From Cafeteria roenbergensis (taxonomy: Eukaryota > Sar > Bigyra > Bicosoecida > Cafeteriaceae): a DNA stretch of 64,000 bases. Positions 1-10,568 of the stretch are shown here, piece after piece (the first letter of the stretch is position 1; each line of letters starts with the position of its first letter). The stretch lies in NCBI GenBank assembly GCA_008330645.1, contig VLTN01000006.1, positions 124,001-188,000 of the forward strand. Direction: 5' to 3'. A program made the translations under genes and the position numbers. The notes under the pieces are model-generated. The model was given only the letters and a program-made list of their open reading frames with translations. It was not told the DNA's origin and searched no databases.

Positions 1-3000
1 GCCGGCGGAAGCTCGCCGCATGGGGCGGCCGCGGCTGGACGCTGTCGTGACGATCGCGCCGGACCCGCCGGCGGCGGCTGCGGCAAGCAACAGGGGCGAC
101 TGGCCCCACTGCTGGAACGGCTTCATCGACCCGGTTGTCCTGGTCTGCCCGTGCCTCGCCCCCGCCGAGGCGGTTCTGCTTCCCCGCAGGCTCGACCCCT
201 TCGCCAGCGAGGCCGGCGCCGGGCGCGCCCCGCCCCCGCCGGCTGCGCCCGGCTTTGGCCCAGAGTGTGCCACGGCGAACTGGAGCGCCTCGCGCTGCCC
301 CTCTGCCATGGAGTTCATCGACTGGAGCGCTCCGGTGCCCATGCTGGGCCTCGCGGGGCCGAAGGACGCCGACGTCGGCCCTGCCATGAGGGGCGCGGAG
401 ATGCTCTGCTCGCCCTCGCTCTCCTCCGACGAGGACTCGGCGGGACCGACCTCGTCCACCTCCTCTGACATGTTCACGCGGCGCCCATCCGGCCCTTGCA
501 GCGCCGCCTTTCGCTTCTTGAGGTCCCGGTACCGCTCCACGGCGGCCGAGTGGACCGCCTTGGCCACCGCCCGGGGCACGTTGAAGAGGATTTTGAGGAT
601 GAGGCGCTGCTCGCGGGTCAGCTTCTGCGCACAATAGAGCGAGGCCAGCGCCCCCGCGACGAAGACGGCAAAGTATACGATGGCCAGGATACGGAGGTCG
701 TACTCCAGGGTGTGGTTCATGTCCTTGACCAGCTCAACGATGCCCTGCTCCACGGTGTCGTTCACGGAGGGCACCACTGCGGAGCCGCCGTTGGCGATGA
801 CGAAGCGGGCGTCAGTGTTGCTGGCGCGCAGCGTGCTCTCGTTCAGGAGCTTGAGCGCCTCGTACGCGGCCAGCGTTGTGTCTAGGAGGTTCGCCACGGA
901 CATGCCCACGCCGGTGCAGTTGGGTCCGAACACGTGCAGCCGAGCCGCGGCGGGGTCCTCGCTCAGGTCGACGGCGGTCATCCGGATGGGGTAGTGACCG
1001 GGGACCGTGACGACGTCCGGGGACTCGCGGACGGCGCAGACGTGGTTGTCCTCCGTGAGGTGCTGGTAGTCCAAGGGGCTGACCTCCCGAGCGCCCTCGA
1101 TCATGGCGCGGGAGGCTGAGAACTGCAGCCGCGCCGCCTGCTCCACGCGCCACCACGTGGCGTTGCTGGAGGTGACGGGCCACTGCTCGTAGCGGAAGTG
1201 CTCAGACCCGTCCGCCCGGGCGATAATGGCCGTGGAGTTGCGGGGGCTGTCCAGCGTGCCCGCCTGGAAGGACTCCGCGTAGGCCGCGGCCGCGTGAACG
1301 TTGATGACGGAGGTCTCCGTGAGGCGGGTGAGCTCGAGGGCGGCGATGACGGACGACTCATGCTTCTCCAGGCGGGCGATGTTGTCCCCGGTGAGCGTCA
1401 TCACCACGATCATCAGCGCCGCGGAGGCGATGGTGATTATCGCCGTGTTCAGCTTGAGGCAGGATATGGCTCTGCTGGGGTGCCTGGCCAGCGCCTCGAT
1501 GCGGCGCCGGGCCGCCTTGCGCGCGCTAACGGACGAGAAGGAGGACATTGACTTGTTGCCGTCGTCGGCAGTGGAGCCGTGCACGCTGCCCACGGCAGAG
1601 GCGACGGAGCCGCGCTTGGGGCGGGACGGGGCGCCGCCCTTGGCAGCCAGCGCCGCCTCGGAGATGCGGCTACGGTACACGCTCGGCGGCGGCTCGGAGG
1701 GGTCCCCGGCCGCGCTCTGGGCAGCGCCCCCCCCCGTCGAGAGCGCGCCCGGCCGCCGCCCGCTCGCCGCTGCGGCTGCCTTGGCGCCCGGGCCGCGCTT
1801 GGACTTGCGGCTGGCGGCCGCGGTGGCGGCGGCCTTGCCCTGGTCGCGCCGGGTCCAGCAGACGAGCACGCCAGCGGGGTCGGTGGGGACGGGCTTGGGC
1901 ATGGCATAGCAGCGCACCGTGACGGGGATGGCGTCCTCGATGGCGTGGCGGGGGGACCACGGGGCGGGCGCCCCGGCGGCGTGCGGGGCGGGGGCCAGGC
2001 CGCTGTGAATGGGCGACCTGGTGTGGGTGGAGTGACCCTCCTCCCGGAGCAGGCCCTCGAGCAGGTCGTCGCCGATCGAGGGGCGGCGGGAGCGCTGCGG
2101 GGCGCCCAACGAGGGGCGGCGGGCGCGGGTGAAGCCGGCAGCGGCCGTTGGAGACGGCCCGCTGCCGATGGAGGGGCGGCGGGGCCGGGACGCCAGCTCC
2201 TCGATCGAGGGGCGGCGCGGCCTGTCGATGGGGCCCGTAGGCGGGCGGCGGGGCGGAGCAGGGGGGCCGCCAGGAGTCCGGACGTCGTCGCCGTCGGCAG
2301 AGGCGGCGGAGCCGGCTTCGGCTCGGCTGGTGCTGTCCACCGCCTCGGTCACTGCGGGGCGGTACAAGTGCACGCGCGTGGCCTTGTGGAAGGCCAGCTG
2401 CAGCTTCCGGGGCATGTCTGCGGCCCACTCTGGCACGCCTTCCAGCTGGGCGGGTGCGGCGCCCCTTCGAGCCCCGGAGCCGACGGTGCGACCAGGCATC
2501 ACCGAGCGCTGGGCAACGGACATGGCCCCCGCTCCGGCGACGCCCCCGCCGCGCGACTTGGGGTCCTCGGCGCGGCTGAAGAGCTCGGGGAAGATGGAGC
2601 TGCCGTGCAGGGCGCCGTGCTCGACGTCGTGGCCGCTGAGGGCGGAGAGGTCGCAGGTGCGCCGGCAGGCAGCCGTCACCATGAAGTCCAGCATGTTGTC
2701 CCCCACGATGACGAAGCCCTCCTCGCTGTTCACCGTGCTGATGATGCCCGTGAGCTTGGGCCGCACGTCCGAGCTCGAGGGCGGCGTCTCGAACAGGCGA
2801 AACCGCACGGGAAAGATGGTGGCATCCGTGTGCCGGGCGACGAGGAAGCGGGTGCTGTCGAGGAGGCGGGCCGTGCCGGTGCGGAGGAAGCGCTGCAGGA
2901 AGCGGTCGTGGACGGCGGCGATTGGCTGCGGGATGATGGAGCTGATGTTCTCGCCCAGAAAGTCCGTCCGGCCGAAGATTGAGACGGCGCTGGAATTGTA

Positions 3001-5436
3001 GGCCGTGATGTGGCCCAGCCGGGCGGGCTCCGTCGCGATGGTGAAGACCGCGTTGGTCTCGTCCGTGGGGCTGATCTCCTCGCAGGGGGCGCCGAACGCC
3101 AGCTGGGCGACCTTGCGCTCCGCCTGCCGGCGCTGGTTGTCTACCAGCCGGCAGTTGCGCTGCTGCAGCTCCGTGGCCCGCTGCAGGTCGCCTGCCAGCT
3201 CCATGTAAAACTCAATGGCCAGGATGAGGGCCTGCGACGAGTCGCTGTTCACGGCGAGCATGTCCTCCACGGCGGCGTGAGCCCGCGCCATGGCTCTGCC
3301 GAAGCCCAGGGCCACCTTGGCGTGGAGGCTGCCAAAGTCGTACTGGCCCGCCGCCACGAGACGCATCACGCGGTTCTGGGCCTCGTAGGCCTTGAGCATG
3401 GCCGTGATGGCGGTTTCGTGGGCGCGCTCGAAGCGCGCGCGGTCAAAAATGTCCTTGGAGGCAGTGTGCGGGCCGGCGCGGTGGCGCCCCGCGGCGCTGG
3501 TGGACTGGTCCGTGGAGCGAATGGCGTCCATGCACACGACGAAGAAGAAGCGGATGTCGAAGGAGGAGGAGAGCGTCTTTGCCGTGGTCAGGGCCTGGCG
3601 CTCCTTGAAGTGGGACAGGTTGAACAGCAGGTTCCAGAAGCGGGAGACCACGATCTGGGCGACGGCCACGTCGGCATACACGTCCTCGATGTAGGCGACG
3701 CCGAGGAGCGCCTCCCGCTCCAGCTCCTCCGCCCTGGTTAGCTGGCGGTTATCGAGCTTGCCCACCGCGGCCGCGGCGGCGACGCTGGACTGCGCCGCCA
3801 GGCCGGCCAAGGAGGCTGTGGAGGCGACGAGGTCCTCAATCACCGAGGTCTTGGGCTTGGCGGTGGCGATGGCAGTGCCGGCGAGGGCGGCCTTGCGCGC
3901 CTCCCGGCTGAAGCCGAGAGCGCTCTCCTTGCGCCGCTCGGCGGCCGCAGCGCGAAGGCGGTCGCGCACCCACATGATCGAGTACCACGTGGACAGCGCG
4001 GTGGTTCCGCCGCTGCCGTCGAGCTGCGCGGCGGAGGCGACGCCGTCCAGTGCAAAAAGCGTCCACGCGTAGGCGGCGAGGAAGGCCAGCGCGGTGCCAA
4101 ACGTCACGGGCATTAGCGTGCCCACACTGCCGCTGACGGTCGGAAGCACCCCCACGAGGCTCGCCCATGCAAGGCCTGTGCCTGCCGCCACGAAGAGCGC
4201 GTTGATGCGCCGGTGGGCGTAGGGCGCGCGCACGAAGAACATGCACGCAGTGAGCGCGCCGAGCGCCACTGCAGTGACCGTTCTGACAGCGGGCGCAATC
4301 GCGCTGGGAACCGCGCCCAAAATAGCAGCGGCAATCACCTTGAGCAGCACCATGGCCGCCTGCGCCCGGCCGTGCGACGCTGCGAGGGGGTTGAGCGACA
4401 GCAGGTCCAGGTCGAACACGCTGACCTCCAGCACGAGGACCGCGATGACCACCACGGTCAGGGTGAGGGCCGTGACCGCTGTCGCGAGGGACAGGAGCGC
4501 CGGGTCGGAGCACACGACGGCCATGGACGACGAGCGGTGGGCGCTCGCCAGCGGGGAGCACGCCAGCTCCCGGACGGAGGTGGACACGATCCAGTACAGC
4601 GCCACCCGCCGCATCACGAGCGACAGGAAGGACTGAGCCTTGCCAACGAGCCCCACGCGGGGCGTTTCCACCTCGGCAAGCGCCACCTGGACGACGAACA
4701 GGAGCACAAACGCGAGCGCAATTCTGCGAGGCAGGCGGTCAAACGCGCATCAGAGATACTTCCTTGGCGACAGGGGCCAGGCGGCAGAGAATCGCGCCCC
4801 CAGCTCCGCCTCGGGGGCCGCTGGGCGCGGGGGCTGGAGCAAGGCGCGGGCGCCGGGACGGCTCCCTCGCAGGCCGGGACTGCTGAAGACCGCTGGGCGG
4901 TGCAAGGAACAGCCGGTCCGGCGGGCCAGCGCGACGGCCGGGAGCGTCCAGGCGCGCGGAGGCCTTGCGGGCCCCGCCCCGCCAGCCGCCGCGGCGACGG
5001 CAGGCGCAGACTCCCCGGAGTCGGGCACGGGCGAGGCCGAGCGACCCCGCTCGTGCGAGGCACGCGCGCCGGAGAGCCGCGGCCCATGTCACCCAACGCG
5101 CGGCCGTTTTTGCGGCCTGCTCAGGCCGCGAGGGACGCCGGCCCGCGCGCGGCGCCATCGACGGCGCCAGGCTCACCCAAAGGCGGTCCAGAAGGCCACC
5201 GCATGCGAGGCCGGGTCGAAAACGTCCATGGGCGGGACCAGGAGGATGCCGACCGTGCCTGCAACGTCGGGCACGCCGCTGGCAACCAAGCCGAACGCCA
5301 GCAGCTGCAACGCCTCCAGGCCGAGCAGGGCCGACTGCAGCCATCCCGGAAGCTTCTTCTGGCACTGGTACGAGTGCTTGAGCGCATTGGTCAGGGACTG
5401 CTGCGCCTGGGTCACCGCCTTGTCCAGGTACCCCAT
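1..5436 (-). CDS. Tmc-type multi-pass membrane protein with PAS domain (3' end beyond window)
   Basis: Two exons are supported: 5436-5177 and 4723 down to the window edge, open throughout, so the C-terminus is missing. The 453-nt intron has a GTGAGC donor and a CTCGCAG acceptor, and phase 2 is kept. At least 1660 residues are visible. The N-terminal 300 or so residues carry six to seven hydrophobic segments. A Tmc-like helical region follows, then a PAS domain at about residues 646-761 (around 3045-2700), a Ser/Pro/Arg-rich linker with repeated R-R-P-S motifs (about 915-971), and two further transmembrane helices (about 1181-1200 and 1431-1448) enclosing about 230 residues, probably extracytosolic. 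This order resembles the TmcB/TmcC-like proteins of Dictyostelium, ciliates and other protists, whose biochemical role is poorly known. A sensory membrane role is inferred from the PAS domain and the C-terminal two-helix module. The family call is fairly secure; orthology is not claimed. Confidence 0.8.
2070..2240 (-). repeat. Array of R-R-P-S-(I/L) motifs in the Tmc-type protein
   Basis: A purine-rich element, roughly CGAGGGGCGGCGG on the plus strand, recurs about every 35-55 bases. On the minus strand it encodes four R-R-P-S-I/L motifs. R-R-x-S is the classic target of PKA/PKG-type kinases and, when phosphorylated, can be bound by 14-3-3 proteins. The repeat lies in a low-complexity linker between the PAS domain and the C-terminal membrane module. 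Kinase targeting is inferred from the motif only. Confidence 0.7.
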
Positions 5437-5801
5437 GGCGGGCGCAGCCCGGGGCGAGTGAGCCCTTTTGTTTTGTTTTCGTCTGACATGACCCCCGAAG
5501 ACTGTGCCGGCTCTGCCCAAGCTCGCTCGTGTGAGGCGCGCGCAGGACGCGTGTGCAAGAGGCACGCCGCGCCAGGCCACCCTTGGAGCGCCGCTGCAGC
5601 AGCAGCTACCGGCGGGGCACGGCCGCGTTGGGGGCTTGGTCCGCGCTCGCTCCACGCAGCGACGACCGGCCCGCGCGCAACGGATTGGAGTTGCAGCCAG
5701 CCCAACCCTGTCGCCGACGGTCTGCGGTGAGCCCACCCGGGCCTGGCTTGCGCGCCCCTGCTTCGCTCCCCGCCCCCGTGTTTCACAAGTAGAGAGCGCG
5801 G
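5437..5801. other. Intergenic spacer upstream of the Tmc-type gene
   Basis: This 365-bp spacer lies between the start of the Tmc-type gene and the stop of the next minus-strand gene. It must hold the Tmc-type promoter and the 3' end of the Tim44/mL45-like gene. I see no conserved ORF, RNA gene or recognisable core-promoter motif. Confidence 0.5.
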
Positions 5802-7033
5802 CTAGAGAATGTTAGCGATCCGCCAGGAGCCGTCCTGCTGCGACACGGCGTGCTTTGGGAAAATGCGCTCAAACGTGACGTGCGTCACAACTTTGAGAGA
5901 CGGCGCCTCGCTGCCGGCGTCGTCGCCCGTCCCGCTGGCGCCCTCCTGAGCAGCAGCAGCGGACGCCGCCGCCCCCGCCTCGCCGGGGGCAGCCACGCCC
6001 TCGAACGGCTCGACCTCGACGCCGATCTCGTCCAGCACGAGGGCGCGTGCCGGCTCGACCACACCCAGCATGGGGGGCGTGGTCCAGGACACGGACCCAG
6101 TCAAGTCGTTGAAGTAGAACACGTGCCCGCTTGCGGGGTCCACGGCCGGGAGCCAGGTGCCGGTGCAGGTGGTCGTGTGCGGGACGGAGGCGCGAGCCAC
6201 CACGCCCGGGGAGCTGGCGGCCACGGCGCCCTTGCGCGAGGTGGCCACGATGCGGATGCCCTTGCGGGCCTTGCGGCTCTTGCCACCGCCGCCGGTGCCG
6301 GCGCTGGCGCCTGCGGGGGCCGGGGCGGCATCTGCTGCCGCGGGGGCGTGGCCGGACGCTTCCCCGTCGGACCCGCCGGAGCCGCTCTCAATGGCCAGGC
6401 CGGACCACGCACCGCCCGCCGCCAGGCGGCCCGCAACGGTGGCCCGCGGAGTGAGCGGCTGAAAGGCCGGCTGCATCTGCCACGTCATCCGAACGGTCAC
6501 CTGCGCCACGTGGGGCTCGGCGGTCAGGGAGGCCATGGGGTCCGGGTGCCAGGTGCGATGGCCGCCCGACTCGGGGGCAGCCAGCGCGGCCACGACCTTG
6601 GCGCCGCGAACGCCGCCCAGAGCCGCGCGGTCGGCAGCGATGCCGGTGGCGGCGCGGTTCCCGAACGCGGGGGTGCAGATCTCGCGCACGGCCTTCTCGT
6701 CGCCCCTGGTGAAGGCGTCGATGAAGGCGCGGAACAGGTCCTGCGACCAGCAGGCGGGGGTGGAAGGCAGGGGAGGGGGAGCGGGGGGGGGGGGCAGTTG
6801 CAGGCTCCCGCGCGGAAAACGGGGACGGCAGGCGTTCGCGGTGGGCGGCAGCTGCGCACACTCTACATATTTGAGCATACGATGCCAAAGCATGTGCCGG
6901 GAGACAGTGCGGTCTCCGTGGCGGCGTGCGCGGGCGACTGGGAAGACACATGGCCTGGTGGCGACCATGGGCAGCGGCCAATGCTCACCGGGCCGTCATT
7001 CTGCTGGAACTCGAAGGGCCGGTAGTCTGACAT
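5802..7033 (-). CDS. Tim44/mL45-like domain protein with an embedded WW motif
   Basis: Exon 1 (7033-6989) encodes 15 residues beginning MSDYRPFEF. A 248-nt intron (GTGAGC...GTCGCAG) joins in phase 0 to exon 2 (6740-5802), giving 327 residues. Residues from about 16 (DLFRAFIDAFTRGDEKAVRE) resemble the start of the Tim44-like/mL45 fold. The final residues, with F-E-R-I-F and G-S-W-R-I, match the closing strands of that fold. Between them, around 6170-6075, lies a WW-like stretch with W-L-P, D-P-A-S-G, Y-F-N-D-L-T-G and W-T-T-P-P, flanked by Gly/Ala-rich linker. The fold is used by inner-membrane import factor Tim44 and by mitochondrial ribosomal protein mL45/Mba1; mL45-like is my preferred reading. 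No clear mitochondrial presequence is visible, so location is uncertain. The first-exon assignment rests on phase and splice sites only. Confidence 0.7.
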
Positions 7034-7619
7034 GGCGGCCACAATGACACCCTCCTCCCTGCGAAGCCGCGAACGTCAAGAGGTGTGATTGAACGCGGGA
7101 GGGCGGGAGAGGGCGCTTGACCTGCGAGGGCCAGCAATTGGGGACGCGCGCAGCGGCCGCGAGCGCGGCTGCCCTCGCCGGCATACATGGCGAACGGGCC
7201 TACCACGTGCGCTCACTTCTTGTTTCGGAAGCTGCGGCGGTGCCCATTCACCCAGGCGCGAAAAGAGCCCATCGTCGTGGGCGAGGTCTGAGCGCGCAGC
7301 ACGGGAACCGGGTCGATCAGCCGGCCCGGCGAGCGGGCGGCGGCGCTCATGGCATTGCGCGCCATGCTGGGGAGCGACTGGGGCGGGAGGGGCGCGCCAG
7401 CGAGGCGTCCGCGGTGAGCTGCGGGGGCCGACTGGTCGCGGACTGCCGGCGTCGTGCTGCAGAGTCGCCGGCGGGCCGGGCCGTTCGGTGGGAGCGCTGC
7501 TCGACACTTGGGCGCCGAGGCTGCGGCAGCCCCGGCACCGCCACCGCCCAGCGCTCTCCCGCTGCGTTTGCGCAGCAACAGCCCCGTCGCGAGTGGCCGC
7601 TGCACAAGGCAAGGGCGCC
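7034..7619. promoter_or_regulatory. Divergent intergenic region (mL45-like / CCDC103-like)
   Basis: These 586 bp separate two divergent start codons and so must contain both 5' UTRs and promoters. The sequence is GC-rich with no TATA-like element I can support. Long reading frames exist on both strands here, but none resembles a known family and they look like high-GC shadows. Confidence 0.5.
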
Positions 7620-8039
7620 ATGGCCGCGGCATCGGAGGCGGCCTTCGACACGGAGCGGCTCAGCGGGGAGCTCGCGCACGCGCTGGAGGCCGAGGACAAG
7701 TACCACCGCGTCAACGAAATGAAGAAGCGCGCGATCACCACAGCCGCGTCCTACGACGAGTTCAAGAACTTGGTGGCTTGCGCTGCAGACGGGCTCAAGC
7801 CTGTTTCCGGCAAGGAACTGCAAGAGGACCTGCTCCGCTCCAAGCCGTTCAGCTTCGGCGGCACAACGACTGCGCATGGCGCAGCTGCCACCAAGGCCGT
7901 CGAGGCAGAGCGGGCAGTCCGGGCCGGCGCCGGGGGCCGGCGCAGGCTGGGCCGCAAGCGACCCGCAGCAGCCTCCGTTGCATCGGCAGCCGTTTCCGTT
8001 GCTGCCGAGCCCTCTGCCGCGCCCGAGGCAGCCCCGTGA
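7620..8039 (+). CDS. CCDC103-like (DNAAF19) axonemal dynein assembly factor
   Basis: A single exon encodes 139 residues from ATG at 7620. Residues 9-70 match the CCDC103/PR46b N-terminal domain: F-x-x-x-x-L-x-x-E-L-x-x-A-L-x-x-x-D-K-Y, then an N-E-M-K-K-R-A block, S-Y-D-E-F and L-K-P. In animals and algae CCDC103 stabilises and docks dynein arms on axonemal microtubules, so this protein should act in the cytoplasm or flagellum and indicates a motile flagellum. The animal protein continues into an RPAP3_C domain; here the remaining 70 residues are Ala/Arg-rich and lack it. Either the gene is a short form or a downstream exon was missed; I see no obvious one before the convergent neighbour. An upstream in-frame extension to 7089 is open but not conserved. 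Confidence 0.8.
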   Translation: MAAASEAAFDTERLSGELAHALEAEDKYHRVNEMKKRAITTAASYDEFKNLVACAADGLKPVSGKELQEDLLRSKPFSFGGTTTAHGAAATKAVEAERAVRAGAGGRRRLGRKRPAAASVASAAVSVAAEPSAAPEAAP

Positions 8040-8503
8040 GGGCTGCTCTGGTCCGATGGCTTCGTGTCTTCTCGTGTGTTCGGCTGTGTGAGCGCCCTGC
8101 GCAACGTTGATCTGGCCATGCATGGGGACGGCCGGCTCTGCTGGCTGCTGTCGGGCATGCACGCCTGGCGAAGGGGTGCCGAAGCGAAGGCGCCGGGCAC
8201 GCCCAGGCGCGCGGTGCACGCCGTCACACAGCGCACGCCGCTGCACACCCCCGGCGCGCCTGGCTGTCGCTGGAAGCGGGCGCGCGCGCCCCTGCGATGC
8301 GCCTCACGCTCCCCGCCGCTGGTCGAGCGACAGTCAACCTGTCGCGCCTGGGCGCGCCAGGCGCTGTCGTCGTTGTCGGCGGCGGGGGGCAGGGCTGACC
8401 TAGCAGGGCGCGCAGCTGCCGCGCCCCAGCGCGATGCGTGGGCAAGCGCGGAGGAGGAGGCGGGGGCGGGGGCGGAGGCGGGCACCCGGGTCGGGGCGCG
8501 TGC
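8040..8503. other. Convergent 3' intergenic region
   Basis: This 464-bp stretch lies between two converging stop codons. Just downstream of the CCDC103-like stop is a GT-rich stretch (around 8060-8090) that may serve polyadenylation. No other feature is recognised. Confidence 0.5.
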
Positions 8504-10453
8504 TCACTGGGGCACGGTGCGGGCGAGGAAGGCCTGGAACATCTCCAGAGCGCGGGAGGGCTGGGCGGCCGGGACCATGTGGCCAGCGTTGCGCACGGTC
8601 ACGAAGGTGAAGTTGGTGGCGGTGGGGGTGACGTACTCGGTGGTGTAACCGCCGACCTGGCCCACAGCAGTGGTCCAGGACTTCCAGGCCTTGTTGCCCG
8701 AGGAGGAGGCGTTGAGGCCGAGGCGGTCGAGCCACATGCGCGTGCCGGTGACGGGCACGATGCCGTCGACGTCGCCCGAGAAGACGTAGATGTGGAGGGC
8801 GTCGGGCCCGTCCTGCGCGAGGAGCTTGTGGTATACGGGGAGCATGGAGGTGAGGAGGTCCTGGCGAGAGTACTGGAGGGTGTTGGAGCAGTCCGACCAC
8901 GCGCGGTTGATCGTGGCGCCGGTGTCCACGTGGAGCGCTGCCTGCACGGCGGGGGTGTTCAGGTAAACGGCGGTCTCGTCGTCGACGCACGGGTCGTAGC
9001 CGGCGGCGGAGCCGGAGGGCACGTTGGAGCTGCCCGAGGGCACGATGCCGCCGTCGGCGCGGTCGCCGGCGCGCCCAAGGGCCCGCAGCATGGCCGCCTC
9101 GTGGTGGTGGAGGGACTTGTGGCGGCGGGCGCCGAGCAGGGCGTCGCCCTCCGCGCGGCGGGTGGAGGAGGAGGAGGAGAGGCACACGTCGGCGTAGATC
9201 TCGTAGATGTTCACGTTGCCCATCTCGGCAGAGCACTCGTTCTGCCAGAAGTTGCAGCCGCCGCGGTTCGCGGCATCGGGCACGAGGGCGCGAGCCATGT
9301 CGACAACGGCCTTGAACTGCCCGCCCGAGGCGGCGGGGAGTCCGGACGCGGCCATGAGGGGGCCCACCTCGGTGAGGTTGCAGGTCTGAGCGATGCCGGC
9401 GAGGCACGCGTCGGACACGAGGGCGTGGCTCCACCAGTCAAAGGCGGCGCCGAGGTTGTCGATCTCAGCCACGGTCCAGGCGTTGCCGGTGGCGATGCCC
9501 TTGAGAGGGATGTGGGCGCCCGCCTTGAGGCCGGCGCGGAGGGCGGCGTTGTGGTCCACGATGGCGGCGGCGAGGTTGGGCACGTAGTGTCCCTGCGGGC
9601 GGGCGGGCGCGCGGGCGGGGCAGACGAAGGTGCGTGTGTGCTGGGTTGGGGGCTGGGGGTTGCGGGCAAGGCGAACAGGCGAACAGGCGAACAGGCGGCG
9701 GATCGCTGGCACAAGCTGCGCGGGCGGGCGGCAAGGGCGCGGCGAACGTGCTCACGCCGTAAGACTCGCCAGAGAGGAAGAGGTCGCGGTTGGCGTACTG
9801 GGGGTGGCGCTCGTAGAAGCCCGAGATGAAGGCGACGAGATCGTCGGCCGTGCGCTTGTCGCCAACCACGTTGTCGCTCGCAGTCTTGGAGTAGGAGAAG
9901 CCCACAAAGGCGGGAGACTCCGTGTACAGCATGTTGGCAACAGTGGACCAGCTCCACTCGTTGCGGGTCACGTGCTTGCCGTCAGTGGTGGGCCGGAAGG
10001 CGCCCTGCTCGGTCATGAGGCCGCCGCCGACGGACGAGCAGCCGGGGCCACTGCGGGGGACAGGAGCGCAAAGGGCACGCGCTGACAACAAGTGTGGCGA
10101 AAGCAGGCAGGGAGGGCCGGCCGCCGGAGCGGCCGTGCGGCGGCAGGTCGCGGCGGACCGAGGGCCACGGGACCGCCTCCAGAGGGCCGCTGCGCTCACC
10201 CGTTCTGCCAGAGCACGAGCGGCTGGTTGTCGCGGTTCACCTCGTCCTGGCTCTCCTGCAGCCAGTAGAAGAGCTTGCGCCCATGCGACGGGTCGACTGT
10301 GATGTACCCGCTGTACTGGTCCCAGCTGGTGGGCCACTGCGAGGCGTTGAAGCCCGGGAGGTCCGTGATGAGGTCCGCTGCCGCAGCGGGGGTGGTGGGC
10401 CGGGCCTGCGCGGCGCCGGCCACGGCCAGGAGCATAGCAAGAGCGCCCCACAT
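8504..10453 (-). CDS. Secreted/vacuolar serine carboxypeptidase, peptidase family S10
   Basis: Three exons (10453-10200, 10050-9756, 9592-8504) encode 545 residues. Junctions are phase 2 then phase 0, with GTGAGC donors and CCCGCAG acceptors. Both junctions fall inside conserved family motifs and restore them: the N-G-G-P-G-C-S-S oxyanion loop and G-E-S-Y-G-G-H-Y-V-P. The N-terminus M-W-G-A-L-A-M-L-L-A-V-A-G-A-A-Q-A is a signal peptide. The triad is visible: Ser about 181 in G-E-S-Y-G, Asp about 461 in S-G-D-V-D-G, and His about 517 in N-A-G-H-M-V-P. S10 enzymes remove C-terminal amino acids at acidic pH, typically in lysosome, vacuole or phagosome. A low-complexity insert near 9000-9160 is unusual. 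A longer open start at 10600 would bury the signal peptide and was not chosen. Confidence 0.92.
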
Positions 10454-10568
10454 CGCGTGCGAGGAGTGCGGGGGTTGGCAACTGCTTGCCAAGGCCCAGG
10501 AGTGACTGCCGAAGGGCACCCGCCAACTTGAAGAGCAATCTTTCACGCGGCGCAAACATGCACGCGCC

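Noticed and set aside
1579-3741. Long plus-strand frames opposite the Tmc-type gene
   Set aside because: The minus frame carries the PAS domain and membrane helices; the plus frames are compositional mirror images.
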